From Rhodospirillales bacterium (GTDB lineage Bacteria > Pseudomonadota > Alphaproteobacteria > TMED109), in contig JAPPED010000016.1 in NCBI GenBank assembly GCA_028824295.1, positions 1-64,000 on the forward strand: a DNA stretch of 64,000 nt, written 5' to 3'. The position numbers and the translations under genes were made by a program. This document shows, one piece after another, positions 37,071 through 45,406 of the stretch. Under the pieces are notes generated by a model. That model was not told the DNA's origin. It searched no databases and was given only the letters and a program-made list of their open reading frames with translations. Position 1 is the stretch's first letter, and each line of letters opens with the position of its first letter.

Positions 37071-37421
37071 TCACGCATAGCCGCCGGCCATGACGCGGTC
37101 GAGATACGCATGGACGTGGCTGGCCCGGCCGTCACGCACCAGTTGATCCGGTGTCATGCCTCCGAAGCCGGGCAAGGGCTCTGCCCGGAACCAGGCATAG
37201 GCTCCGATCGGAGACCCTGTCTCGGCCTCAATGCGGTTGAGGATCTCCAACATCTCGCGCAAACGGGTCTGGGTCTTCCGCGCTCGGATTCTGGTCTGGC
37301 GCGAGAACGCATCCTTTCCGAGCCCCAGTGTCCCCGCGATCTCGGACTTGGTAGTCCGTAGCGCATTGGCAATGAGAGTCGGCGAGAAGACTTGGTCTTC
37401 GACGAAATTCCGGAATTGCAT
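37071..37421 (-). CDS. Xre/MbcA/ParS-type antitoxin of the RES module
   Basis: A 116-residue antitoxin. The N-terminal part (LIANALRTTKSEIAGTLGLG) is a helix-turn-helix and the C-terminal part is the toxin-binding MbcA/ParS domain (GSPIGAYAWFRAEPLPGFGGMT, DQLVRDGRASHVHAYLDRV). GAGG lies at -8 from ATG 37421. It neutralises RES toxin and probably represses the promoter. Confidence 0.88.
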   Translation of the reverse strand: MQFRNFVEDQVFSPTLIANALRTTKSEIAGTLGLGKDAFSRQTRIRARKTQTRLREMLEILNRIEAETGSPIGAYAWFRAEPLPGFGGMTPDQLVRDGRASHVHAYLDRVMAGGYA

Positions 37422-37526
37422 GTCACAACCTCAGGTATGTTCACGCATGTTAGCGTCATAAAATGTGCTAGTCGAGTGCGGCCCAAACCACCCTTTCGGT
37501 GAATACTCGGGCGGCTCACTCCCCTC

Positions 37527-37715
37527 TGGCGAACCTGAAAGACGATTACCGCTGACATTCAAAAGAGGGGGCCCAAGCCAAACTGGGCCATCTTGGCGGT
37601 TGGACGAAGCATTCGTCGGTCGCGCCACTACGGTCACGGATCTGGTTCACCAGGTTTCTGCCCCGCCGGTGTTGCAGTCAGTGCGAAGAGGTCAGCTGAA
37701 CATCCCGCAACCGCC
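37527..37715. repeat. Imperfect direct repeat, copy 1
   Basis: A ~190-base non-coding sequence resembling 38659-38845 in the same orientation. Shared blocks include AGGGGGCCC/AGGGGCCCC, GGGCCAT.TTGGC, TTGG.CGAAGC and CGGTGTTGCAGTCA. With copy 2 it brackets the Phd/VapC module. Confidence 0.7.
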
Positions 37716-37853
37716 GAGGCCGACAACTCCGGCACGCAAGCGCCGACATGCCGCCGCCTCTCGCGAGCACCGGTCCATTCGAAGATCGAGCAGAGGTTGC
37801 CCAGGAGAACAGCGAAAAAATCGCCAGTTTGCGCCTTACAATCTGCCACTGAC

Positions 37854-37876
37854 GCAAGTACCAACATTGCACTTGC
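37854..37876 (+). promoter_or_regulatory. Candidate operator of the Phd/VapC module
   Basis: Inverted repeat GCAAGT-N11-ACTTGC ending 18 bases before the antitoxin start codon, the expected autoregulatory position. Confidence 0.45.
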
Positions 37877-37894
37877 TAGACAACGGCTGAGTCC

Positions 37895-38140
37895 ATGCGA
37901 ACCGTCTCCCTAATGACCGCCAATCAGGAATTCTCGAAGCTGATTCGGGAGGTGGAGGGCGGCGATGAATTGGTCATCACCCGGCGCGGTGTGCCCATCG
38001 CGATGCTCGTCCCCCACCGGGGCGATCGGACGGTGGACCCAGTTTGGACGGCGGCGTACCAGCGCATGATGGCACGGCTGGAAGACGGTGCCTCGCTCGG
38101 CGGCCTGAAAATCCGGCGCGACGAGCTCTATGACCGTTAA
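37895..38140 (+). CDS. Phd/YefM-family antitoxin
   Basis: An 81-residue antitoxin with the Phd/YefM N-terminal fold (SLMTANQEFSKLIREVEGGDELVITRRGVPIAMLVP) and a C-terminal toxin-binding helix (RDELYDR). It overlaps the PIN toxin by 11 bases. Confidence 0.88.
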   Translation: MRTVSLMTANQEFSKLIREVEGGDELVITRRGVPIAMLVPHRGDRTVDPVWTAAYQRMMARLEDGASLGGLKIRRDELYDR

Positions 38141-38588
38141 GGGCCGATTCTCCCTTGACACGAACATTCTTGTCTATGCCGTTGACCGCGATGCCGGAGT
38201 ACGCCACGAACTGTCCCGGGCGCTCGTGGGTCGGGCCGCCCGGAGCGACTGCGTGCTCGCCGCGCAGGCACTTGCCGAGTTCTTTCACGCAACGACACGA
38301 AAGGGCCTTCTCGCGCCTGCGGCTGCAAGCGCTCTCGTGCGCGATTGGCTCGACGTCTTTCACGTGACTTCGGCCGACACGGTGGCCCTGGTCGAAGCGA
38401 TGGATGCAGTCGGGGAACACCGGCTGTCGTTCTGGGAGGCGATGCTCTGGGCCACGGCCCGGCAGAGCGGTTGCTCGGCGATCCTCAGTGAGGACATGCA
38501 GGATGGCCGGCGCCTGGGCGGCGTCGAGTTCTTCAATCCCTTCACGGAAGATGCTTCTGCCCGCCTTGAGCCGCTGTTGGCACCATAG
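38130..38588 (+). CDS. PIN-domain (VapC-like) toxin
   Basis: A 152-residue PIN-domain ribonuclease with Asp10 (SLDTNILVYAVD), Glu50 (ALAEFFHATTRKG), a Glu103 in place of the more usual Asp (SFWEAMLWATARQSG) and Asp122 (ILSEDMQDG). It pairs with the overlapping Phd-type antitoxin. The whole module lies between the two direct repeat copies. Confidence 0.9.
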   Translation: MTVKGRFSLDTNILVYAVDRDAGVRHELSRALVGRAARSDCVLAAQALAEFFHATTRKGLLAPAAASALVRDWLDVFHVTSADTVALVEAMDAVGEHRLSFWEAMLWATARQSGCSAILSEDMQDGRRLGGVEFFNPFTEDASARLEPLLAP

Positions 38589-38658
38589 TGCCCGAGTGAC
38601 TGCCTGATCCGCCGCCAGGTCGACGGCGCGAACCACCGCTGTGCGGCACGCGGACTGT

Positions 38659-38845
38659 GGCGATCCCGCGAGACGGTTGGCATCGCCGTTCGAGAGGGAG
38701 GGGCCCCAAGCTGACCGGGCCATGTTGGCAATTGGGCGAAGCGACGGCCGACCGCGCCTTAGCGATCCTGAAACCTGTTCGCCGGAGTTCTCGTCGGTCG
38801 GTGTTGCAGTCAAGGCGGGCAGAGCAGTGGGACATCCGTGAGCAG
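38659..38845. repeat. Imperfect direct repeat, copy 2
   Basis: Second copy of the repeat at 37527-37715, same orientation, immediately after the PIN toxin gene and before the convergent Fic gene. See copy 1 for shared blocks. Confidence 0.7.
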
Positions 38846-38855
38846 GGCATGCCGA

Positions 38856-40082
38856 TTAGTCTGCTGCTTCCGGGAACAGTCCCGGCAGCCAACGCGACGC
38901 CAGTCGTGCCGGGAAAGCGAGCCGAAGCGGGGCGTGCGAGGATTCGGACTGCAAGGCTCCGTGCTTCAGCAGGGCAGAGGTCACCCGACGGGCTTGCCGT
39001 TCCCTCGTTCCCAACAGGTTCGGAAGGTCGCCGCGCGGCAGTTCGCCGCGGAACAACACCGCCTCCAGCACGGCGCCTGATTTCATGGGCAGGGTGCCGA
39101 CGCGTTCTTCTTCTTCCGCCCAGACCATGATTCTGCTGTGCAGGCGCTCAAGGGTAACCAGCCCTCCCATGAACTGTACCTGGTCGATGCACAAGCGGAG
39201 AAAAAACCGCGTGAACTCCGCCAGTGCCTGTTCGCTCAAGTTTCCGCGTCCGTCGAGATCGTTCCGGCGAGACAGGTCGCAGGCTGCCAGTTGCGCCTTG
39301 TAGGCGTCGGCGTGGCGCGCAAGCCCCCGTGCGATCGACCAGACGCCACCGGTGTCGAGTGCGTCCCGGAGCATGGCGTAAGACATCATGCGGGCGACCC
39401 GCCCGTTGCCATCCAGAAACGGATGGATCCAGAGGAGGCGGTGATGGGCAGCGGCGGAGGCCATGATCGTGTCCGTCGTGCCAAGGCGGCTGTAGACGGC
39501 CTCGAACCGGTCAAGGAAACGCGGCACCGCGCTGGGGCTGACCGGGGAATGCCGACCCACCCGCACGTGGCGTTCGCGAAAGGCGCCAGGGATAACGGCA
39601 ACACGCTCCTTCGTGTCTGGCTCTTCGATCCAGCGCAGTGCGTCAGGGAGCAGCTGGCAAAATCGGCGATGGGTTTCCGTGAGGCCGGCAACCGTCACCG
39701 CGCGATCCTTCAGGCCGCCGCCGTCGATCCATTTCTGGACTTCGATATGGGCCTTCGCCTCAAGCTGGAGATCGCGTTGTTCGGGCTCGGTGCTGTAGTC
39801 GCCCTTGAGCGCGCGTTCGATGTCAACCGGATGGACGTCGTGCCCCTCGATCAGGTTGCTGTAGTAGCAGTTCATCGCGCGGACGAGCGTGGCGAGCCCC
39901 ATCAGCACGCCGTCCGGCAGGCTGCGCCGGAATCCGGTCGACCGGATCGCCAGTTCGACGACCAGATCGGTGAGTTCCGCGCGGTGCTTGGATCCTTCGG
40001 TAATGAGCAGGGGACCCATCCGAGCAGTGCGTTCGCCGTGGTCCTCAGCCTCGCCGGAGGCCGCAGATATGACCGGATTCAT
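38856..40082 (-). CDS. Fic-family protein (AMP-transferase type)
   Basis: A 408-residue Fic protein. The catalytic motif HPFLDGNGRVAR is at about 220-231. The N-terminal helix has the inhibitory SxxxE(G) motif (Ser75...Glu79-Gly80 in YYSNLIEG), so it is a self-inhibited class II Fic and needs no separate antitoxin. A winged-helix-like C-terminal domain follows. It probably AMPylates a protein substrate. The promoter region (40083-40140) is AT-rich. Confidence 0.92.
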   Translation of the reverse strand: MNPVISAASGEAEDHGERTARMGPLLITEGSKHRAELTDLVVELAIRSTGFRRSLPDGVLMGLATLVRAMNCYYSNLIEGHDVHPVDIERALKGDYSTEPEQRDLQLEAKAHIEVQKWIDGGGLKDRAVTVAGLTETHRRFCQLLPDALRWIEEPDTKERVAVIPGAFRERHVRVGRHSPVSPSAVPRFLDRFEAVYSRLGTTDTIMASAAAHHRLLWIHPFLDGNGRVARMMSYAMLRDALDTGGVWSIARGLARHADAYKAQLAACDLSRRNDLDGRGNLSEQALAEFTRFFLRLCIDQVQFMGGLVTLERLHSRIMVWAEEEERVGTLPMKSGAVLEAVLFRGELPRGDLPNLLGTRERQARRVTSALLKHGALQSESSHAPLRLAFPARLASRWLPGLFPEAAD

Positions 40083-40107
40083 GGCCGCTTCGTGTACTAC
40101 GATTAAT

Positions 40108-40375
40108 TCATATTAACATGTAGTTAGGATAACAATCAGGCCTTGGTTGGGCCGATATGAATACCGCTTTATGGGCTGGTTTGCCATGTCTGGATCGGCA
40201 CCCGATGCACCGGTCTCCGTGCGGTGGCACCAGGCAAGCGCTGTCTGTCGGCCGGTGGGCAGCGGAGGCATGTTCGTAGCGGACTGCATCCGCTTCCCCG
40301 AAACGGATGGCGAGGATGGCCGAGGTGTCGATGATCACTTGGGGAAGCCTTCATCGTCATAAAGGGCTTTCAACA
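40108..40375 (-). pseudogene. Remnant of a vapBC module
   Basis: On the minus strand the tail of a VapB antitoxin (LLKALYDDEGFPK, stop at about 40336) overlaps a VapC start (GTG 40338, VIIDTSAILAIRFGEAD). After about 25 residues the PIN sequence loses the family pattern and becomes Cys/His/Pro-rich; the frame ends after 76 codons. Upstream antitoxin sequence is missing. The module is dead. Confidence 0.75.
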
Positions 40376-40389
40376 GTCTGAGTAAGTAG

Positions 40390-40410
40390 CTACAATAGGA
40401 CTACAATCGG
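40390..40410 (+). promoter_or_regulatory. Candidate operator/promoter of RelB-YafQ
   Basis: Tandem repeats CTACAATAGG and CTACAATCGG spaced 11 bases apart (one helical turn), each holding a -10-like TACAAT, 12 bases before the RelB-like start codon. Confidence 0.5.
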
Positions 40411-40421
40411 GAGGGGAGTCA

Positions 40422-40679
40422 ATGCCGGCGGATGCAGTCGTGCGAGCCCGGATTGATCGGGACACCAAGGACCGGGCGGCGGACGCGCTCCGGGCGATGG
40501 GTCTTTCGATGTCAGATGCAATCCGTCTCTTGCTGTTGCGGGTGGCAGAGGAAAGGCGTCTTCCGTTCGCGGTTGAGGTGCCGAATTCCTTGACCGTCCA
40601 GGCGATCCAGGAGCTTGAAGAGGGCAGGGGCAAACCGTTCGCCGACGCCGAGGAGTTGTTCGAGGACGTTGGTATCTGA
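40422..40679 (+). CDS. RelB/DinJ-family antitoxin
   Basis: An 85-residue antitoxin: ribbon-helix-helix VRARIDRDTKDRAADALRAMGL and SMSDAIRLLLLRVAEERRLPF are typical of RelB/DinJ, with a C-terminal toxin-binding region (FADAEELFEDVGI). GGAGG precedes the ATG. It overlaps the YafQ-like toxin by 11 bases. Confidence 0.92.
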   Translation: MPADAVVRARIDRDTKDRAADALRAMGLSMSDAIRLLLLRVAEERRLPFAVEVPNSLTVQAIQELEEGRGKPFADAEELFEDVGI

Positions 40680-40953
40680 ACTGCTGACCCCGGTCCGTTC
40701 GACGCAATTCAAGCGAGACGTCGCAAGGGCGCGCAGACGGGGCAAGCACCTGGCCAAACTGCGAGCGTTGCTGACCGCACTGGTTCGACAACACCCCCTG
40801 CCGGCACGGTATCGGGACCATGCATTGCGCGGTCCCTGGACCGGTTATCGGGATGTCCACCTCGAACCAGACTGGATCCTGATCTACCGGGTTCGCGAGG
40901 GGAAACTGTATTTGGCCCGTACCGGAACCCACGCCGATCTGTTCCGGGAATAA
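40669..40953 (+). CDS. yafQ: YafQ-family mRNA interferase toxin
   Basis: A 94-residue YafQ/RelE-fold toxin: FKRDVARARRRGKHLAKL, then RDHALRGPWTGYRDVHLEPDW and LARTGTHADLF. His51, His64, Asp68 and His88 correspond to the catalytic residues of YafQ. TTG 40669 is the probable start, with GAGGA just upstream. It cleaves mRNA on translating ribosomes. Confidence 0.92.
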   Translation: MVSELLTPVRSTQFKRDVARARRRGKHLAKLRALLTALVRQHPLPARYRDHALRGPWTGYRDVHLEPDWILIYRVREGKLYLARTGTHADLFRE

Positions 40954-41088
40954 GGGCGAGCAACGAGAGAGGGGAGCGGCCCCCTTCCGGACCTGCACCT
41001 CCTGGTCCAGCCGTTAAATGACGCAAGATTGCCCGGTAGACGTCGTCCGGATATCGGCCGCCGCCAGCTTCCCGTGCCTGCCGTCGGG

Positions 41089-42237
41089 CTAAACCGTCCC
41101 GTCGGCACCGAGGATCAACGTGACCTGGCTCGAGAACAGGCCGCCGTTCCCGTGCGCGAGGGCGATCTCCGGGTTGGATTGCTGGCGCTCGCCGCAGTCG
41201 CCGCGCAGCTGCCGCACCGCCTCGATGAGCGGGAAGATCCCGTACATGCCGGGATGGCAGCACGAGAGGCCGCCGCCGTTGGTGTTGACCACGAGCCTGC
41301 CGCCGGGGGCGATCGCGCCGTCCTCGACGAAGGCGCCGCCCTCGCCCTTGGCGCAGAAGCCGAGGTCCTCGAGGAACATGATCGTGTTGATCGTGAACGC
41401 GTCGTACACCTGCACGAGGTCGATGTCGTCCACCGACACGCCGGCCATCGCATAGGCGCGTGGGCCCGAGTCGCTCGCGGCCGTCACCGTCAGATCCGGC
41501 ATGTTGGTGATGGCGCGGTGCCAGTGGGCCATCGCGCCACCGAGCACCGGGACCGGCGGGCGCTCGAGATCGCGGGCGCGCTCGGGCGAGGTGAGGATGA
41601 CCGCGCCGCCGCCGTCCGTGACTAGGCAGCAGTCGCGCACCGTGAAGGGATCGCTGATCGGTCGCGAATTGAGGACGTCCTCGATCGAGAGGGGCTCGCG
41701 GAGAAAGGCGTCGGGGTTCATGGCCGCCCAGGCGCGCGCTGCCGTCGCCACCTCCGCCAGCTGCTTGCGCGTGGTGCCGTACTCGTGCATGTGGCGCGAG
41801 GCGGCGAGCGCATAGGAGGTGATCGGCTGGCGTGGTCCGTACGGACTCTCGAACGGATCGGGCCTCGAGGTCGACACGAGGCGGCCTGACATGGACCGCT
41901 GGTTGCTGCCGTAGGCGACGAGGGCCACGTCGCACTGCCCCGTTGCGATTGCCATCATCGCCGTCAGCAGATGCGCCAGGCTCGAGGAGCCGCCGATCAT
42001 CGACGAATCCGAGAACTTGGGCGCGATGCCCAGGTACTCGCAGAGGGTGAGTGAGCCCATGTTGAAGGTCATCGAGGCGCAGAAGACCCCGTCGACGTCG
42101 GACGGACGCAGCCCTGCGTCGTCGAGCGCCGCCTGCACCGCGCCGGCTGTGATCTCGAGCTCGCTGAGCCCGGGGGCCTCGCCGAGGCCGTACGTGCCGG
42201 CGCCGACGATCGACGCCGCTCCCCGGAGCCCGGTCAT
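41089..42237 (-). CDS. Thiolase-family protein (SCP-x/acetyl-CoA acetyltransferase like)
   Basis: A 382-residue thiolase fold protein of the SCPx-thiolase branch: GVFCASMTFNMGSLTLCEYLG, LVAYGSNQRSMSG, IDLVQVYDAFTIN and GGGLSCCHPGMYG near the C-terminus. Together with the adjacent DUF35 Zn-ribbon/OB protein it forms the usual thiolase-DUF35 pair that acts in CoA-dependent side-chain or branched-acid degradation. The start overlaps the DUF35 stop (ATGA). Confidence 0.88.
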   Translation of the reverse strand: MTGLRGAASIVGAGTYGLGEAPGLSELEITAGAVQAALDDAGLRPSDVDGVFCASMTFNMGSLTLCEYLGIAPKFSDSSMIGGSSSLAHLLTAMMAIATGQCDVALVAYGSNQRSMSGRLVSTSRPDPFESPYGPRQPITSYALAASRHMHEYGTTRKQLAEVATAARAWAAMNPDAFLREPLSIEDVLNSRPISDPFTVRDCCLVTDGGGAVILTSPERARDLERPPVPVLGGAMAHWHRAITNMPDLTVTAASDSGPRAYAMAGVSVDDIDLVQVYDAFTINTIMFLEDLGFCAKGEGGAFVEDGAIAPGGRLVVNTNGGGLSCCHPGMYGIFPLIEAVRQLRGDCGERQQSNPEIALAHGNGGLFSSQVTLILGADGTV

Positions 42238-42632
42238 GAGCTCGACTCCGCCGGATGGAACACGACCATGGGATCGTCGCCGGAGCGGTCGATCACGGCG
42301 GTGACGGCCATGCCGATCCGCACGGCCTCGGGCGCGATGGTCTCAACCCGGCTCATCATGCGGGGCCCCTCTTCGAGGTCGATCAGCGCGACGTTGTAGG
42401 GCGGTCCCTGTTCGGGGCGGCGGCGGACGACGCTGGTGGCATGGACGGTGCCGCGCCCGGATGCCTCGCACTCGCTGAGTTCGCTGCCGCCACAGTGGGG
42501 ACACAGGGCGCGCGGGTAGAAGATGCTGCGCCCGCAGTCGTCGCAGTGCTGCAGCATGAAGCGCCCGTCGGCCAGGGCATCGAAGTAGGCCTGTTCCGGG
42601 CCCGGTTTGGCGGTGTCGGCTGGCATGCGCAT
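42234..42632 (-). CDS. DUF35 Zn-ribbon/OB-fold CoA-binding partner of the thiolase
   Basis: A 132-residue two-part protein: a rubredoxin-like zinc ribbon (CDDCGRSIFYPRALCPHCGG) followed by an OB fold (GTVHATSVVRRRPEQGPPYN, VALIDLEEGPRMMSRV). It probably recruits acyl-CoA substrate to the coupled thiolase. ATG 42632 with AAGG ahead is preferred; ATG 42626 is possible. Confidence 0.88.
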   Translation of the reverse strand: MRMPADTAKPGPEQAYFDALADGRFMLQHCDDCGRSIFYPRALCPHCGGSELSECEASGRGTVHATSVVRRRPEQGPPYNVALIDLEEGPRMMSRVETIAPEAVRIGMAVTAVIDRSGDDPMVVFHPAESSS

Positions 42633-42685
42633 GCCCTTTTCAGGTTGGCGGCGGGTTGGCGCGTCGGGCGCCAAATGTAGCGGGC

Positions 42686-43513
42686 TTACGTCGCGTCGTC
42701 GTCCGCGTGCGGCATGGCCACAAACTGGCCGCCCTGGTACTTGACCAGCGGGTCGTCCGGGCCGACGGGCGGCGTCGAGGCCTCGATGTCGGCGCGGTAT
42801 GCTTCGGCGTTGTCCCTGGGCCGGAAGCCGAGCGCGGCGGCCGCGCGGTTGTCCCAGAACGACTCGTGGTTGGCCGACACCCCGAAGACCACCGTGTGTC
42901 CGACCGCCGGTGCGATGAGGGAGCGCTCCACGAGGTGCACGAGGTCCGGGTACGAGAGCCAGGTCGCGAGCATCCGCCGGTCGATGGGCAGGTCCCGGCA
43001 GGAGCCGATCCGCAGCGACACCGCCTCGATTCCGTACTTGTCGTTGTAGTACTGCGCGAGGTCCTCGCCGAACGCCTTGGTGAGCCCGTAGTTGGTGTCG
43101 GGACGCTGCGGTACCGTCGCGTCGATGGTCCGGGTGCGGGGATAGAAGCCGATCGCGTGGTTGGAACTGGCCCAGACGACGCGTCCGACCCCGTTCTTCC
43201 GGCATCCCTCGAACAGGTGGTACATCCCGAGGATGTTGCCGTGGTGGAGGTCGGCGAACGGGGCTTCGCCGGAGACCCCGCCCATGTGGACGACGGCATC
43301 GACGTCGCGGGTGAGCGCCTGCATCCCGGCCGCGTCGCCGAGGTCGCACGGGACCACCTCCTCGCGCTCCCGCGCCGGGCCGAGCGGCTCGCGGTCCGAC
43401 ACCCGGAGGACGTCGGCGAGGGCCGGGAGGTGCTCGCGGAGCACCGTGCCCAGGGCGCCGGCGGCACCGGTCAGCAGGAGGCGCCGGAAGCGCCTCGATT
43501 GTGCTGGGTTCAC
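42686..43513 (-). CDS. NAD-dependent uronate dehydrogenase-like epimerase-family protein
   Basis: A 275-residue extended SDR closely resembling uronate dehydrogenase: LLLTGAAGALGTVLREHL, VVHMGGVSGEAPF, WASSNHAIGFYPR, the active-site TNYGLTKAFGED, LRIGSCRDLPIDRRMLATWL and VFGVSANHESFWDN. It should oxidise a hexuronate to the aldarolactone. GTG 43513 overlaps the stop of the PduO gene (GTGA). Confidence 0.83.
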   Translation of the reverse strand: MNPAQSRRFRRLLLTGAAGALGTVLREHLPALADVLRVSDREPLGPAREREEVVPCDLGDAAGMQALTRDVDAVVHMGGVSGEAPFADLHHGNILGMYHLFEGCRKNGVGRVVWASSNHAIGFYPRTRTIDATVPQRPDTNYGLTKAFGEDLAQYYNDKYGIEAVSLRIGSCRDLPIDRRMLATWLSYPDLVHLVERSLIAPAVGHTVVFGVSANHESFWDNRAAAALGFRPRDNAEAYRADIEASTPPVGPDDPLVKYQGGQFVAMPHADDDAT

Positions 43514-44094
43514 TGGTTGGCGCCCGGTACCCAGAGGACGTCGCCGCCAGCCCGCGCCGCCTCGGTCCGTGCGAGGACGAAGAGGTGGTCCGAGAGGCGG
43601 TTGACGTAGGCGAGCAGCTCATTCCGCACCACGGCGCGGGCGGCGAGCGCGCTCAGTTCGACCTCGGCCCGCCGGACGATGGCCCGGGCGACGTGGAGAT
43701 GGGCCGAAGCGCTGGTGCCACCCGGCAGGATGAACGAGGTCAGCGGCGCCAACCGCGCGTTGAGCTCGTCGATTTCGCCCTCGAGGCGCTGCACCTGTGC
43801 GGCGGAGATCCGGAGATTCCCGGCCCGCCGGCCGCGCCGGGCGGGCGTGGTGAGGTCGGCGCCGGCATCGAAGAGGTCGTTCTGGATGCGGGCCAGCATG
43901 GCGTCGGCGGCCTGCGAGACGTGCAGCCGAGCAATGCCGATGTAGGCGTTCGCTTCATCGATCGCGCCGCCCGCGCGGATCCGGAGAGCATGTTTCAGCA
44001 CCCGTTGTCCGTTGCCGAGCGACGTTCGGCCTTGGTCGCCACCGCGCGTGTAGATGCGGTCGAGCCGGACTACGGTTGACGGGTCGCGCGCCAT
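43510..44094 (-). CDS. Cob(I)alamin adenosyltransferase, PduO/MMAB type
   Basis: A 194-residue PduO-type adenosyltransferase with RIYTRGGDQGRTSLGNGQR, GAIDEANAYIGIA, DLFDAGADL, FILPGGTSASAHLHVARAIVRRAE and VNRLSDHLFVLAR. It makes adenosylcobalamin from cob(I)alamin and ATP. First gene of a four-gene minus-strand operon; no B12-dependent enzyme is adjacent. No cobalamin riboswitch was recognised in front of it. Confidence 0.94.
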   Translation of the reverse strand: MARDPSTVVRLDRIYTRGGDQGRTSLGNGQRVLKHALRIRAGGAIDEANAYIGIARLHVSQAADAMLARIQNDLFDAGADLTTPARRGRRAGNLRISAAQVQRLEGEIDELNARLAPLTSFILPGGTSASAHLHVARAIVRRAEVELSALAARAVVRNELLAYVNRLSDHLFVLARTEAARAGGDVLWVPGANQ

Positions 44095-44245
44095 CCGGCC
44101 TCCGTCGCGGCGAGGGTCGCGGGCCAGTCAGCTTACACCGTACGAGTCGGGGATACCTGACAAGCATGGTCAGGTATGTCCAACGGCTTCCGGATGGCGG
44201 TCGCCGGGCTCCGGTATGGTACCTTGGAGCCAAACAGGAGGTCCC

Positions 44246-45406
44246 ATGCCGGTCATTAACCGTATTGCGGGCGGAAGCGACGCCATGATCGAGTGGCGCC
44301 GCGATTTTCACCGCCATCCCGAACTTGCCTACAAGGAACACCGGACCGCGAAGCGGGTCGCCGAGTTGCTCCGCTCCTTCGGCGTGGACGAGGTCGTCGA
44401 GGGAATCGGGGGCACCGGCGTGGTCGGTCGGATCCGGAACGGCAGCGGCCCCTCGGTCGGGCTCCGCGCCGACATGGACGCGCTCCCGATCCACGAGCAG
44501 AACTCCTGCGAGCACGCCTCCTCGGCGGACGGCGTGATGCATGCCTGCGGCCACGACGGGCACACGACCATGCTGCTTGGCGCCGCCCAGTACTTGTCGG
44601 AGACGCGGAACTTCGAGGGCGACGTGGTGCTGGTGTTCCAGCCGGCGGAGGAAGGCTTCGCGGGTGCCAAGGCGATGCTCGACGACGGCCTCTTCGAGCG
44701 GTTCCCGGTGCGCAACATCTTCGGCATGCACAACATGCCGGGCCTCGAGCAGGGAAAGCTTCGGGTGGCGCCCGGGCCGATCATGGCCGCAGCCGACAAC
44801 TTCAAGGTCACGGTGCAGGGCAAGGGGGCGCACGGCGCGATGCCCCACCAGTCGGTCGATCCGATCATCGCCGGAGCGGCGATCGTGCAGGCGGTGCAGA
44901 CGCTGGTGTCGCGGACGAGCGATCCCAAGAACACGCTCGTGATCTCGGTAACCCAGTTCCACGCGGGCGACGCGTACAACGTGATCCCCGACAGCGCCGA
45001 GCTCTGCGGGACGATCCGCTACTTCTCGCCTGAGACCGGCGAGATGGTCCGGAAGCGCTTCCCGGAGGTGTGCGAGACCGTGGCCCGCGGGCTGGGCGCC
45101 ACGGCCGACGTCGACTACCAGCGGGGCTACCCGCCCACGGTGAACCACGCCGAGGAAACGGCCTTCGCCGGCCGGGTCGCCTCCGAGATCACCGGCGAAG
45201 CCGTGACGACCGAGCAGATGCAGGTGATGGGATCGGAGGACTTCTCGTTCTTCCTCCTGGAGCGCCCGGGAGCCTACGCCTGGATCGGAAATGGCGATTC
45301 GGCCTCCCTCCACAACCCGAGCTACGACTTCAACGACGACAACCTTGCGATCGGCGCGAGCTTCCTTGCCCGGATCGCCGAAGATGCGCTGCGTGTCACG
45401 GACTAG
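44246..45406 (+). CDS. M20-family amidohydrolase
   Basis: A 386-residue M20D peptidase/amidohydrolase (hippuricase/IAA-amino acid hydrolase type): RRDFHRHPELAYKEHRTA, LRADMDALPIHEQN, the metal-site HACGHDGHTTMLLGAA, QPAEEGFAGAKAML, GKGAHGAMPHQSVDP and MGSEDFSFF. AGGAGG lies 5 bases before the ATG. It is the first gene of an operon with a peptide-type ABC importer, so it probably deacylates an imported N-acyl amino acid or peptide. Confidence 0.92.
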   Translation: MPVINRIAGGSDAMIEWRRDFHRHPELAYKEHRTAKRVAELLRSFGVDEVVEGIGGTGVVGRIRNGSGPSVGLRADMDALPIHEQNSCEHASSADGVMHACGHDGHTTMLLGAAQYLSETRNFEGDVVLVFQPAEEGFAGAKAMLDDGLFERFPVRNIFGMHNMPGLEQGKLRVAPGPIMAAADNFKVTVQGKGAHGAMPHQSVDPIIAGAAIVQAVQTLVSRTSDPKNTLVISVTQFHAGDAYNVIPDSAELCGTIRYFSPETGEMVRKRFPEVCETVARGLGATADVDYQRGYPPTVNHAEETAFAGRVASEITGEAVTTEQMQVMGSEDFSFFLLERPGAYAWIGNGDSASLHNPSYDFNDDNLAIGASFLARIAEDALRVTD

